DNA from: DASQDN01 sp035630195
Lineage (GTDB): Bacteria; Acidobacteriota; Terriglobia; Bryobacterales; Bryobacteraceae
DNA length: 18,792 nt
Assembly: GCA_035630195.1 (NCBI GenBank)
Contig: DASQLD010000495.1
Location: 1-18,792 of the forward strand
Reading direction: 5' to 3'
The notes under the pieces are model-generated. The model saw nothing but the letters and a program-made list of their open reading frames with translations. It did no database searches and had not been told where the DNA came from. Below are positions 1 through 7,425 of the stretch, one piece after another. The position numbers and the translations under genes were made by a program. How positions within the stretch are numbered: the stretch's first letter is position 1; each line of letters starts with the position of its first letter.

Positions 1-360
1 GCGCTTGGATGCGTGAAACAAGGTCTTCCGGAAATGTCGCCGGAACAAGATGCAGCCGTCAGATCGACTGAGCGCTGGATCGCTGAACCAACAGAAGAGA
101 ACCGTCAAGCTGCATTCAAAGCTGCCGAGGAAGCCGATACATCGACGCCTGCCGGAATCACCGCTTTAGCGGCTTACTACAGCGATGCTTTACCTGCGAC
201 GGCCGACCCGAAGATGAATGCGAAATCGTACTTCATTACCGCTAAGCTCGTCACGGCCGCTGTGATGCTTGCCGCGACGGCAGACCCGGAACAACTAAAG
301 CTTCGATTCACCGGGTTTGTCACCAGAGGAGTGGAAGTAGTGAAAAGGACGAAGGCCTGA
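1..360 (+). CDS. Small protein of unknown function upstream of a PAAR gene (possibly 5'-partial)
   Basis: The frame is open to the window edge. The first start codon inside is GTG at 13, giving 115 residues, so the true start may lie outside. The protein is soluble and rich in Ala, Glu and Thr, with no signal peptide or membrane segment. It contains WIAEPTEENRQAAFKAAEEA, then a Leu/Ala-rich helix, then a segment that looks like ITAKLVTAAVMLAATADPEQ. This pattern of acidic and alanine-rich helices recalls the short proteins (I believe the DUF6931 type) that sit beside PAAR or VgrG genes, but that is from memory and not checked. It ends one base before the PAAR gene, so the two are almost certainly cotranscribed. 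An adaptor or chaperone role for loading the PAAR spike is inference only. No catalytic motif is visible. Confidence 0.6.
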   Translation, partial: ALGCVKQGLPEMSPEQDAAVRSTERWIAEPTEENRQAAFKAAEEADTSTPAGITALAAYYSDALPATADPKMNAKSYFITAKLVTAAVMLAATADPEQLKLRFTGFVTRGVEVVKRTKA

Positions 361-361
361 G

Positions 362-661
362 ATGGGAATGCCCCAAGCTCGCACGACTGACATGCATGTG
401 TGTCCGATGGTAACTCCAGGCGTACCCCCTATTCCTCACGTCGGAGGACCAATCCTGCCGCCATGTGCCGTTACTGTGTTGGTCGGCGCGCTGCCTGCCG
501 CTCGAGTGACCGACATGTGCGTGTGTGTGGGTCCACCTGATGTTATTGCTCTTGGCAGCTTCACCGTCTTGATCATGAATCTGCCGGCAGCGCGCATCGG
601 AGACATGACCGCGCACGGAGGCTCAATCGTGATGGGAATGCCGACCGTTCTGACGGGATGA
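362..661 (+). CDS. PAAR-repeat spike-tip protein
   Basis: This 99-residue protein has the repeated glycine- and hydrophobic-rich beta pattern of PAAR proteins, including two literal PAAR-type segments, LPAARVTDMC (44-53) and LPAARIGDMTAHGG (74-87). Candidate metal ligands are His12, Cys14, His26, Cys35, Cys53, Cys55 and His85. Family knowledge: PAAR proteins form a sharp metal-stabilised cone on the VgrG trimer of type VI secretion systems and on related contractile injection devices. No C-terminal toxin domain is fused; the protein is all tip. GAAGG lies 6 bases before the ATG, inside the end of the preceding gene, which suggests coupled translation. Its stop codon ends one base before the stop of cheB on the other strand. 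No VgrG, Hcp or sheath gene is present, so the rest of the system must be elsewhere or to the left. Confidence 0.85.
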   Translation: MGMPQARTTDMHVCPMVTPGVPPIPHVGGPILPPCAVTVLVGALPAARVTDMCVCVGPPDVIALGSFTVLIMNLPAARIGDMTAHGGSIVMGMPTVLTG

Positions 662-662
662 G

Positions 663-1712
663 TTACGCGAGTCCAGCCGCGGCTCGGATCGCGCCCGCGA
701 TTGCGGGAAGCGCCGCCACCTGACGTACTGCCTCCAAACGTACTGCCTCTCGAGGCATTCCGTAGATTACCGACGTATTCTCATCCTGAGCAATCGTCAT
801 CGCTCCCGCTTGTTTCATCCTCAGCAGTCCCCGAGCTCCATCATTGCCCATGCCCGTGAGAATTACTCCCACACTGTTTGATCCAACGGTCTCCGCGACG
901 GAATGGAATAGGACATCGATGGAAGGCCTTTGATAACAGACCCTGGGGCCGGACTGTACAGCCACATGCAGCGTTCCATTGGCTCGATGTACGGTCATAT
1001 GGAAGTTGCCTGGCGCCACCAATGCTAACCCCGGTTCCAGTTTCTGACCGTCGACCGCTTCCGCGACACGAATCCGACACAAGTTATTCAAGCGATCGGC
1101 AAACGCTCGCGAGAACACTGGCGGAATGTGCTGAACGATCAAAATCGGCGGACAGGACTCCGGAATATCGGCCAAGACGGCGCGTACGGCCTCCGTACCT
1201 CCCGTCGATGCCCCTATGGCAATCAGCGGTAATCCCGGGCCCGCCCCAGCAGATGCCCTCGGAGTGCAGACCGCGCCTAACGGCGCCGACGCGTTCGCCA
1301 GACGCATGGGTCTTTTTGCCCGATACGCGGCTCGAATCTTGTCAGGAAGAACAAATCGAAGATCACCTACCGAGAAAGGTCCACCTGGCTTGGCCACAAC
1401 ATCTACAGCCCCAGCTTCAAGCGCCTGGATAGCGGCTGAGCATCCGGATTGTCCCAGCGAACTGACAACGATTACTGCCGCCGTGTGCGTAACAGGCAAG
1501 CTACGTAGGAAGCTCAGACCATCCATCTTGGGCATTTCGATGTCGAGAGTAATCACATCCGGTTGAAAGTGGGTGATGCTTTCGCTGGCAACCAGGGCAT
1601 CCGGCGCCGTCCCCACTACTGAGATGTCTGAGGCGGTACTCAGCGCTTCCGTTAGAAGTTTCCGGACGATTAGCGAATCATCGACAATAAGGACGCGGAT
1701 CGGTCGTGTCAT
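663..1712 (-). CDS. cheB: Chemotaxis methylesterase/deamidase CheB
   Basis: CheB removes methyl groups from glutamates of chemoreceptors and is activated by phosphotransfer from CheA. The 349-residue protein has a receiver domain at about 5-120 with acidic residues Asp11/Asp12, phospho-acceptor Asp57 in the segment LDIEMPKMDG and Lys108. A linker of roughly 40 residues leads to the C-terminal esterase domain. Its catalytic triad is visible as Ser169 (GASTGG), His195 (QHIPP) and Asp291 (GMGNDG), each five residues beyond the E. coli positions. The length is normal for the family. The start ATG overlaps the stop of the upstream cheX (ATGA), so translation is probably coupled. It is the last gene of the minus-strand run and meets the PAAR gene tail to tail with one base between stops. 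Confidence 0.96.
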   Translation of the reverse strand: MTRPIRVLIVDDSLIVRKLLTEALSTASDISVVGTAPDALVASESITHFQPDVITLDIEMPKMDGLSFLRSLPVTHTAAVIVVSSLGQSGCSAAIQALEAGAVDVVAKPGGPFSVGDLRFVLPDKIRAAYRAKRPMRLANASAPLGAVCTPRASAGAGPGLPLIAIGASTGGTEAVRAVLADIPESCPPILIVQHIPPVFSRAFADRLNNLCRIRVAEAVDGQKLEPGLALVAPGNFHMTVHRANGTLHVAVQSGPRVCYQRPSIDVLFHSVAETVGSNSVGVILTGMGNDGARGLLRMKQAGAMTIAQDENTSVIYGMPREAVRLEAVRQVAALPAIAGAIRAAAGLA

Positions 1713-2164
1713 CGTGGGTGCGGGCTAGAGCTCTTGCAAGCAAGAGAAACGATGACGGGTCCCGATTCCATGTGGAAGCACCGCCGTACCGGATACCTCT
1801 CGGCCGGCCCTACGCCTACTTCGGGCGTAGATAAGCAGAAACCGCCTTCCGGCGCATATGTGCTCAGCATGCTTCCGCAGATTACATTGGCCATTTCACC
1901 GACAACCGCTTCCACTTGATTCTGCGGCATGTCCGGCTCCGCGCTATAAAAGTCCGCGGCGATGGAACGGGCGGCGATTACGGGCATCTCGAGCCGCAGC
2001 CGCCCAACTGCGTCACCTTCAAACTCGACCTCGCCACGAAGGATTCCGTCGGAGCACTCGGTGTCTTCCACAGCCGGCTCAAGGGCGGTGAAACACATCA
2101 GTTCGAACGCGCTGATGACGGCCGTCTGTAGGCACGATTCCAATTGACTGATCGTCTCAAGCAT
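1709..2164 (-). CDS. cheX: CheX-type CheY-P phosphatase (second copy)
   Basis: This 151-residue protein has the CheC/CheX/FliY phosphatase signature E-x2-N within the helix VVGEMANVICGSML, giving Glu90 and Asn93. CheX proteins carry a single such motif, unlike CheC with two, and act as dimers that speed up dephosphorylation of CheY-P. It directly follows a cheY gene with an 8-base overlap and overlaps cheB by four bases, so the three are translated together. Its sequence is very different from the other CheX encoded at 6454-6996 outside the motif, so this is not a recent duplicate. Likely partner, by adjacency, is the CheY encoded at 2157-2537. The C-terminus is short and polar (SSSPHPR). Assignment to CheX rather than CheC rests on length and the single motif. 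Confidence 0.8.
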   Translation of the reverse strand: MLETISQLESCLQTAVISAFELMCFTALEPAVEDTECSDGILRGEVEFEGDAVGRLRLEMPVIAARSIAADFYSAEPDMPQNQVEAVVGEMANVICGSMLSTYAPEGGFCLSTPEVGVGPAERYPVRRCFHMESGPVIVSLACKSSSPHPR

Positions 2165-2537
2165 AAGCTGTCCCGAGTGCTCGCTCCAGCGTGTCTCGCA
2201 TCGTTTCGGGCGAGAAGGGCTTTGTCAGATAACCGCGCGCGCCCAGTCCGAGCATTCTGTCGACACGCTTGCTGGTTGCGTCTGTGGACACAATCACTAT
2301 GCATGCGTCCGTCGAGATTCCGTCCTGCTTGAGGGCCGTTAGCATCTGCTCGCCATTCATTTCTGGCATGTTGATGTCGCAAAGAACAAGATCGATAGAC
2401 TCGCTCTGCAGTATCGTTAGAGCTTCGCGTCCATTGCCGGCTTCTGTGACCGACTCTAGATCGAGACCCGTTAGTTCCAGCACGCGTCTAATAAACACTC
2501 GCATTGCTGGTGAATCGTCTACGATTAGAACTCTCAT
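2157..2537 (-). CDS. cheY: CheY-like single-domain response regulator (second copy)
   Basis: This 126-residue stand-alone receiver domain has all key residues: Asp7/Asp8 (VDDS), phospho-acceptor Asp54 in LCDINMPEM, Ser84 in IVSTDA and Lys106 in TKPF. No output domain follows, so it acts by binding a partner, classically the flagellar switch proteins FliM/FliN, after phosphorylation by CheA. Its start overlaps the cheD stop (ATGA) and its 3' end overlaps cheX. It is related to but clearly distinct from the CheY at 7011-7376; both share the ...SIxLVLxDINMPxM segment. It has Ser84 where the other copy and E. coli CheY have Thr. Which of the two drives the motor and which acts as a phosphate sink or adaptation regulator cannot be told from sequence. 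Confidence 0.9.
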   Translation of the reverse strand: MRVLIVDDSPAMRVFIRRVLELTGLDLESVTEAGNGREALTILQSESIDLVLCDINMPEMNGEQMLTALKQDGISTDACIVIVSTDATSKRVDRMLGLGARGYLTKPFSPETMRDTLERALGTAYA

Positions 2538-3079
2538 TCCGCATGTCCGTCCTTTGCTGTGCTCCTCCGAGTGGGAGCCAGTTCCACACTCGCTCCGCCA
2601 GCTTCCTTGATCCAGACCTTTCCTGTAGCTATGTCGACACGTACTGAACGTGAAACAGCGCCGCCAAGGGCTTCAGCTCGGAGGAGGAGTCCGGCCTTCC
2701 ATAAAGCCTTCCGGCAACTCAATGCATTACGGCGACCAATATCGAAGAAGCCTTCGTCGGCAATCACCTTTGCGCCACCGGCAACCGACACGGCTAGCCT
2801 CGATTTGCGTGCGCCAATCTGCAGGCATCGATCGAGGAGAATCGGAATTCCGGTGTCGGCATACACAAGTGGATTCGCTCTGCCACGCGCCGAGTCCAGA
2901 CTGCAATCGGGCAGCAGAAAGTGCAATAGACCCCCAACCTGTGCTACGGGGTCATACATCACAACGGCGACACACGAACCCAGCGCGTAGGTGACTAGCG
3001 ATTCCGTCGTATCCGCCGAAATCAGGCAATCCGCGACACCAATGGTCTTTGGTGTAGGTTCGGTTGTGTTGAGCACCAT
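2534..3079 (-). CDS. cheD: Chemoreceptor glutamine deamidase CheD
   Basis: CheD deamidates glutamines on chemoreceptors, and in species with CheC/CheX it also takes part in adaptation. The 181-residue protein has the Cys-His-Thr triad at the family spacing: Thr30, Cys36 (TYALGSCVAVV) and His53 (GGLLHFLLP). These are the same offsets as Thr21, Cys27 and His44 of the Thermotoga enzyme. A downstream IGRRNALSCRKAL segment is also typical. The ATG is 18 bases after the cheR stop, with no clear ribosome binding site. The final codons overlap cheY (ATGA). The last ~20 residues after the conserved core are polar and unlikely to be catalytic. Together with cheB and cheR it completes a receptor-modification set, although no receptor gene lies in the window. 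Confidence 0.95.
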   Translation of the reverse strand: MVLNTTEPTPKTIGVADCLISADTTESLVTYALGSCVAVVMYDPVAQVGGLLHFLLPDCSLDSARGRANPLVYADTGIPILLDRCLQIGARKSRLAVSVAGGAKVIADEGFFDIGRRNALSCRKALWKAGLLLRAEALGGAVSRSVRVDIATGKVWIKEAGGASVELAPTRRSTAKDGHAE

Positions 3080-3097
3080 GATTTGGTTGCAGCGCTC

Positions 3098-3925
3098 TTA
3101 CCGCGCCTTCTGATAGACAGCCGGACGGACGTACCCTAGCGGATGATTGATGCCGCTCAGGCTCTCCGAATGTCCCACAAATAGATAACCGCCCGGTTCC
3201 AGTTTGTTGGCCAACCTGTTTACCAGATCTTCCTGCGTCGCCTTATTGAAATAGATCATGACGTTGCGGCAGAAGATAACCGGAAAGGTCATATTGACGG
3301 GCAGGGTCTCAATCAAATTGATTCGCTGAAAAGTAATGCGGGACCGGAGGTCCGCCTTCACCTGCAGGTTGCCCGCATCGGCTTGAAAGAACCGGCTGAT
3401 CCACGCCCCTGGCAGCGCCGCCAAACGCTCGCGTGTGTAGCTACCTCTTTTTGCGATGGAGAGAGCGCGTGTGGAGATATCGGACGCGAGAATTTGAACG
3501 TCCGGCGGCAGAGTTGATTCGAAAGCCGACAGAGCTGTGAACAGTAACGTGTAAGGTTCCTCGCCCGTCGCGCTGGCGGTAGTCCAGATATCGATCCTGC
3601 GCCTGCCCTTGAAATCGCTTCCAAGCAGCTCGCGCAAAAAATCAAAATGGACCGGCTCACGCAAAAACGCAGTGTGATTCGTCGTTAGAGCGTCAATCAA
3701 ACCTACCAAGAGTTCGCCGGAGCTGTCCGCCCTAACGCGGTCATAGTATTGCCTGAACGACTGAAAGCCACCGGTTCGCAGATGCCGCGCCAGTCGGGTG
3801 GCGACTAATCGTTCCTTGCCCGCGCGGAGGTCGAGCCCAAACGATCGCATTGCGAGGTCACGAATCATCTCAAACTCTGACGGGCGCAGTTCAAACACGC
3901 CGGTCGTAAGATTCGTCTCAGGCAT
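3098..3925 (-). CDS. cheR: Chemotaxis protein methyltransferase CheR
   Basis: CheR transfers methyl groups from S-adenosylmethionine to receptor glutamates, opposing CheB. The 275-residue protein is of standard length. An N-terminal helical domain (about 12-85) ends in TTNHTAFLRE (81-90), matching the family TxNxTxFFR element. The SAM-binding domain starts at about 110 with IDIWTTASATGEEPY, followed by ASDIS (147-151) for the ribose-binding acidic residue, and FCRNVMIYF (218-226) plus PGGYLFVGHSESL near the end. The residue before the Gly-Glu-Glu-Pro-Tyr motif is Thr (ASATGEEPY), where many homologues have Ser or Cys-Ser; this should be tolerated. The start overlaps the end of cheA by eight bases, which implies translational coupling. 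There is no TPR or pentapeptide-binding extension. Confidence 0.96.
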   Translation of the reverse strand: MPETNLTTGVFELRPSEFEMIRDLAMRSFGLDLRAGKERLVATRLARHLRTGGFQSFRQYYDRVRADSSGELLVGLIDALTTNHTAFLREPVHFDFLRELLGSDFKGRRRIDIWTTASATGEEPYTLLFTALSAFESTLPPDVQILASDISTRALSIAKRGSYTRERLAALPGAWISRFFQADAGNLQVKADLRSRITFQRINLIETLPVNMTFPVIFCRNVMIYFNKATQEDLVNRLANKLEPGGYLFVGHSESLSGINHPLGYVRPAVYQKAR

Positions 3926-5897
3926 TTTGATTGCCCAGGAACAACGTCTGAAGATCGATGATCAAGCCCACCCGGCCATCGCCTAGAATCGCGCCTCCGG
4001 CGACACCCGCGACGTCCCGCAACGCAGAGCCCAGGTTCTTGATTACAACCTCTTGTTTGCCGACGAGATCGTCCACCATGATGCAGAAGCACACGCCTTC
4101 GATCTCTGCCATCACGAAGACGGAATCAAGCGCGTCCGTAGTCCGCGGCTGAATTCGGAACTTCTCATATAGCCGAATCACAGGGACGAGTTTGTCTCGA
4201 ACGGAGACCACTTCGGCGCGGCCTTCGATCGTCGAGACTTGGCCGACCGCCGGACGAAAGAGCTCTTTGATTGAGGCGAGCGGCAGGATGTATCTCTCAC
4301 CGCCGGTCATAACGATCAAACCATCGATAATGGCCAAGGTAAGAGGCAGCCGAAGCGAGAACACCGTTCCCTTGCCTTCTGTGGACTGCAACTCAACGCT
4401 TCCCCGAAGCTTCAGAATCTGCTTGCGAACGACATCCATGCCGACGCCTCTTCCGGAGACATCGCTCACTTTTTCGGCCGTCGAGAATCCCGGCTGAAAA
4501 ATCAGACTATGGCATTCGGCATCAGTAACTTGAGCATTCGCCGCGATCAATCCGTTCTTGCGTGCGCGCTCGATCACCTTCGCGCGATTAATTCCACGTC
4601 CGTCATCGGAAACCTCGATAACGATATGGCCTGAACGATGGAAAGCGCGCAACGTCACGCATGCGGTAGCGTCCTTCCCCGCGGCAGTTCTTTCGGCAGG
4701 GTTCTCGATGCCGTGATCGACGGCATTCCGGATCATGTGCATCAACGGATCGGCAAGCTCCTCGACGATGTTTCGATCGAAGTCTACGTCTTCTCCGGCA
4801 GTTTCGACTCGAATCTGCTTTCCGAACTTACGACTAAGGTCGCGCACCAGCCGGACCATCTTTTGAAAGAGCGGTCCGACAGGAACCATGCGCATCGCCA
4901 TTGCAGTGCGCTGCACTTCGTCCGTGATCCGAGCCAATTGGGAAAGATTGCGCCCGACACGGCTGTTGCCCTCGATCTTCATGTCGGGATCGTGTCTCAC
5001 CAGGGACTGCGCGATTACCATCTCGCCCACCATGTCGACGAGGTGATCAAGCTTCTCTGTGTCTACTTTTACGGATCGCGCCGCCACTTTCGCATTCTGT
5101 GAACCTGCGCCGGGCGCTGCACTGGCGGCGCTAGGTTCAGGAACTGCGGCGGGACCAGCCGTCGGCGCAGCAACTGCCTGATCTCCGTCGATTAACCTTT
5201 GAATTCGAGCAAGCAGGACGCGATCCTCAGCCGGGGGCGCCGGCCGCGCATCCCCCGCGGATACATCGAGACTTCTGAGCCACGCGGAGACATAATCCTT
5301 GCTCTCGAGGATCAGATCGATAGCCTCTTCGGTTACTGCAAGATTTCCGTTGCGCGCAAGATCGAGAACAGTTTCGACCTCGTGCGTGAACTGCTGAATA
5401 ATCTCGAAACCCAGGAATCCAGCGAGTCCCTTGATCGTGTGGAAACTACGGAAAACAGAGTGAAGCGCTTCCGTATTCGAAGGATCTCGCTCGAGTGTCA
5501 ACACCTGAGACTCAATCGATTCCAGGTGTTCCCTAGACTCCGTCACGAAGTCATTGAGGAGTTCGGGGTCATCTGCCAGGGCCGGCATAGCCGCCGATTG
5601 TTTTGTGTCCTTAGACCACTCAAGCGCTGCACGGATCTGCTCGACACCCTTGGTAATCTCCGAACGGATCTCTTCGTCACGTCCCGATTCTGGCGTCGCC
5701 CGCATCGCTCCGGCAAGAGAAGTGGCAATACCCGCAATGTCCGTGTAGTTCGAGTTCGTGGCAAAGTTCGCAAGGGCAACGAGTGATTCCGCCCAACGAT
5801 GCGGATCGGCTGGACTGCTGGCGGTCAGAATGATGTCTGTCGCGATCTCATCAAGCTTCCGCGCAATCGCTTCCGCTGCGGATTCCACCACGTGCAT
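3918..5897 (-). CDS. cheA: Chemotaxis histidine kinase CheA
   Basis: CheA phosphorylates CheY and CheB in response to receptors. I take the ATG at 5897 (659 residues), because GGAA/AGGA motifs lie just upstream and the 28 extra residues of the longer frame (to 5981) are Arg-rich and overlap cheW. Domains: an unusual helical N-terminus (1-105), a phosphotransfer domain (about 108-210) with His153 in FHTIKG, a Pro/Ala-rich linker (215-272), dimerisation helices (275-340), the ATPase (about 345-520) with N box HMIRNAVDHGIE (387-398), G1 DDGRG (431-435), Phe471 and G2 SGRGVGMDVV (481-490), then a CheW-like domain (522-655). There is no recognisable P2 CheY-binding domain between His153 and the dimer helices. 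The gene sits between cheW and cheR. Confidence 0.97.
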   Translation of the reverse strand: MHVVESAAEAIARKLDEIATDIILTASSPADPHRWAESLVALANFATNSNYTDIAGIATSLAGAMRATPESGRDEEIRSEITKGVEQIRAALEWSKDTKQSAAMPALADDPELLNDFVTESREHLESIESQVLTLERDPSNTEALHSVFRSFHTIKGLAGFLGFEIIQQFTHEVETVLDLARNGNLAVTEEAIDLILESKDYVSAWLRSLDVSAGDARPAPPAEDRVLLARIQRLIDGDQAVAAPTAGPAAVPEPSAASAAPGAGSQNAKVAARSVKVDTEKLDHLVDMVGEMVIAQSLVRHDPDMKIEGNSRVGRNLSQLARITDEVQRTAMAMRMVPVGPLFQKMVRLVRDLSRKFGKQIRVETAGEDVDFDRNIVEELADPLMHMIRNAVDHGIENPAERTAAGKDATACVTLRAFHRSGHIVIEVSDDGRGINRAKVIERARKNGLIAANAQVTDAECHSLIFQPGFSTAEKVSDVSGRGVGMDVVRKQILKLRGSVELQSTEGKGTVFSLRLPLTLAIIDGLIVMTGGERYILPLASIKELFRPAVGQVSTIEGRAEVVSVRDKLVPVIRLYEKFRIQPRTTDALDSVFVMAEIEGVCFCIMVDDLVGKQEVVIKNLGSALRDVAGVAGGAILGDGRVGLIIDLQTLFLGNQNA

Positions 5898-5928
5898 TGT
5901 TTTCCTGTTCCTTCGGGAGTTTTGTCGA

Positions 5929-6435
5929 TCAGCTCGCAAGTGCCGTAATCGCAGAGAGATCCGATGCGGCCAGCGCCTCATCGATGTCGAGCAGAATCTT
6001 CACGCTATCCCGCACCTTCGCCATTCCAAGCAGGTAGGGCGTCTCCACGCCGATACCGAAATCCGGCGTGTCCTGAATTTCGGATTCCTGTAGGGTGAGG
6101 ACTTCACTCACTTCGTCGACGATGACACCCATCGGCCCCGTCGCGGCACGGCCTAATTCGACAACAATGATGCACGTGCGAGAGTCGTATTCCTTCTCGG
6201 GCAGACCAAAGCGAAGCCGAAGATCAACGACGGGAATTACCTTGCCACGAAGGTTGATAACACCCTTCAGTTCCGCAGGTGTTTCAGGAACGCCAGTAAT
6301 GTGTTGAAGCTTTACGATCTCACGCACTTTTAGCACTTGGATCGCATACTCTTCCTGCGCCAGCCGGAAGCTGAGGTACTTGCCGCTCCGTGCCCGTGCC
6401 TGTCCGCCTCGTGATTGGTTCTGCTTCATGGTCAT
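5929..6435 (-). CDS. cheW: Chemotaxis coupling protein CheW
   Basis: CheW links receptors to CheA. The protein has the double SH3-like CheW fold, recognisable from YLSFRLAQEEYAIQVLKVREI, GVINLRGKVIPVVDLRLRFG and VIVDEVSEVLTL. In-frame ATGs occur at 6444, 6435 and 6429. The first has AGGA directly touching it, which is too close. The second has the same AGGA eight to nine bases upstream and is preferred (168 residues). The first ~20 residues are polar, Gln/Arg-rich and probably disordered, a little longer than the usual CheW leader. It lies 18 bases or more after the upstream cheX and 31 bases before cheA, so CheW and CheA are made from the same message. Confidence 0.95.
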   Translation of the reverse strand: MTMKQNQSRGGQARARSGKYLSFRLAQEEYAIQVLKVREIVKLQHITGVPETPAELKGVINLRGKVIPVVDLRLRFGLPEKEYDSRTCIIVVELGRAATGPMGVIVDEVSEVLTLQESEIQDTPDFGIGVETPYLLGMAKVRDSVKILLDIDEALAASDLSAITALAS

Positions 6436-6453
6436 GCTCACCATTCCTGTCTG

Positions 6454-6996
6454 TTAGATTTGAACTCCGGCCGTCGCGGCTCCGGCGCCTGAGAAAGCGA
6501 GACGTTTCGGAGCATTCCGTTGTTCGGCAAGACAAAGCTGGACTTCGATTCGTTCCGAGTTCCAGACGAATGGCACAACCGTCCATTCCTGCTTTCCGAC
6601 TGAGCGGGATGAAAAATTCCTTCCGTAAATCACCGTCGGGATACTGAGACCCATCGGGCCAAGACGCTCCTCCAAAGCCGTCTTGACATTGCCGAGGATC
6701 ATGTTGGTAACCTCTGCCACCGCATCGAGGACTTCATCGTCTACGGCCGCATATTCTCCCATCAAGAGCTGTGAAGCAATCTGGCATGCGCATGCGGCGG
6801 TACAGGAGATACTCCCTGTCCCGATCCATGCGCCGGCAAGGCCGATGAAGGAGACAACGCCATTGGAGGACGGTGTTACAACGGTGTCCAGATAGGCGCT
6901 TTCGGAAATGATGCTCTGACCGAGCATCATTTCGAATACATTCTCGGTCGCCTCACGGACCAGAGACACTAACTCATCGTGTACGAGTGCTGACAT
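6454..6996 (-). CDS. cheX: CheX-type CheY-P phosphatase (first copy)
   Basis: The 180-residue protein has a single CheX-type E-x2-N signature, Glu95 and Asn98, in the helix VAEVTNMILGN. Flanking features are a Gly/Ser-rich beta segment (GLAGAWIGTGSISCT) and a helix ending in QLLMGEY, as in CheX. Family knowledge: CheX dimers dephosphorylate CheY-P and replace CheZ in many non-enteric bacteria. The start ATG at 6996 has AGAGGG four bases upstream. It follows cheY by 14 bases and precedes cheW. After the core there is a ~25-residue tail rich in Ala/Gly (KRLAFSGAGAATAG) that looks disordered. It is longer than the second CheX (151 residues) and strongly diverged from it. Confidence 0.82.
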   Translation of the reverse strand: MSALVHDELVSLVREATENVFEMMLGQSIISESAYLDTVVTPSSNGVVSFIGLAGAWIGTGSISCTAACACQIASQLLMGEYAAVDDEVLDAVAEVTNMILGNVKTALEERLGPMGLSIPTVIYGRNFSSRSVGKQEWTVVPFVWNSERIEVQLCLAEQRNAPKRLAFSGAGAATAGVQI

Positions 6997-7010
6997 ACAT
7001 CCCTCTTGGC

Positions 7011-7376
7011 CTACACAAGTCCGGCCAACTTCTCCTTGATCTGGTCAGGCGTGAACGGCTTCCTCACGTAGCCGGATGCGCCCAGTTGTACTGCCTCCAA
7101 CACCTTCGAGTGGCTTCCTTCCGTCGTGATCATTACGAACGGCACATTCTTCCACTGTTCGACTGCGCGAACCTGGCTCAGCAGTTGCAATCCGTCCATG
7201 TTCGGCATGTTGATGTCCGAAAGTACGAGGCCGATGCTTTGCGACTTGAGCACCTCAAGCGCCTCGACACCATCACCCGCTTCAAAAACTTGCGAGATCG
7301 GGACATTTGCCTGTCCTAGCACTCGTTGCAAAATCTTACGTATTGCCGCGGAATCATCGACAATTAAAATGTTCAC
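7011..7376 (-). CDS. cheY: CheY-like single-domain response regulator (first copy)
   Basis: This 121-residue receiver domain has Asp7/Asp8 (VDDS), phospho-acceptor Asp54 (LSDINMPNMDG), Thr84 (MITTEG) and Lys106 (RKPFTP). The AxxxGASGYVRKPFTP end is very close to classical CheY. The start is GTG at 7376 (MNILIVDD). A purine-rich GGGAGAGAGAGA stretch upstream can serve as ribosome binding site. This is the first gene of the chemotaxis half, after a 73-base gap from fliJ that carries a candidate sigma-28 promoter, so it may head its own transcript as well as being read from the flagellar operon. Its closeness to motor-binding CheY makes it the better candidate of the two for the switch ligand, but this is inference. 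Confidence 0.93.
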   Translation of the reverse strand: MNILIVDDSAAIRKILQRVLGQANVPISQVFEAGDGVEALEVLKSQSIGLVLSDINMPNMDGLQLLSQVRAVEQWKNVPFVMITTEGSHSKVLEAVQLGASGYVRKPFTPDQIKEKLAGLV

Positions 7377-7425
7377 GACCGTCTCTCTCTCCCTTTAAAT
7401 CGACCTACAAATAACTTTTCGACTG

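Noticed and set aside
878..1566. Long plus-strand open frames of 184 and 116 codons opposite cheB
   Set aside because: They are antisense shadows of a gene with intact catalytic motifs, rich in Arg/Pro/Ser, and resemble no protein I know.
5199..5786. Plus-strand 195-codon open frame opposite cheA
   Set aside because: It is the complement of the conserved phosphotransfer region of cheA; its Arg-rich composition is typical of a shadow frame.
5898..5981. N-terminal extension of 28 residues on cheA
   Set aside because: It overlaps the end of cheW, is Arg-rich unlike CheA, and a well-placed ribosome binding site precedes the ATG at 5897.
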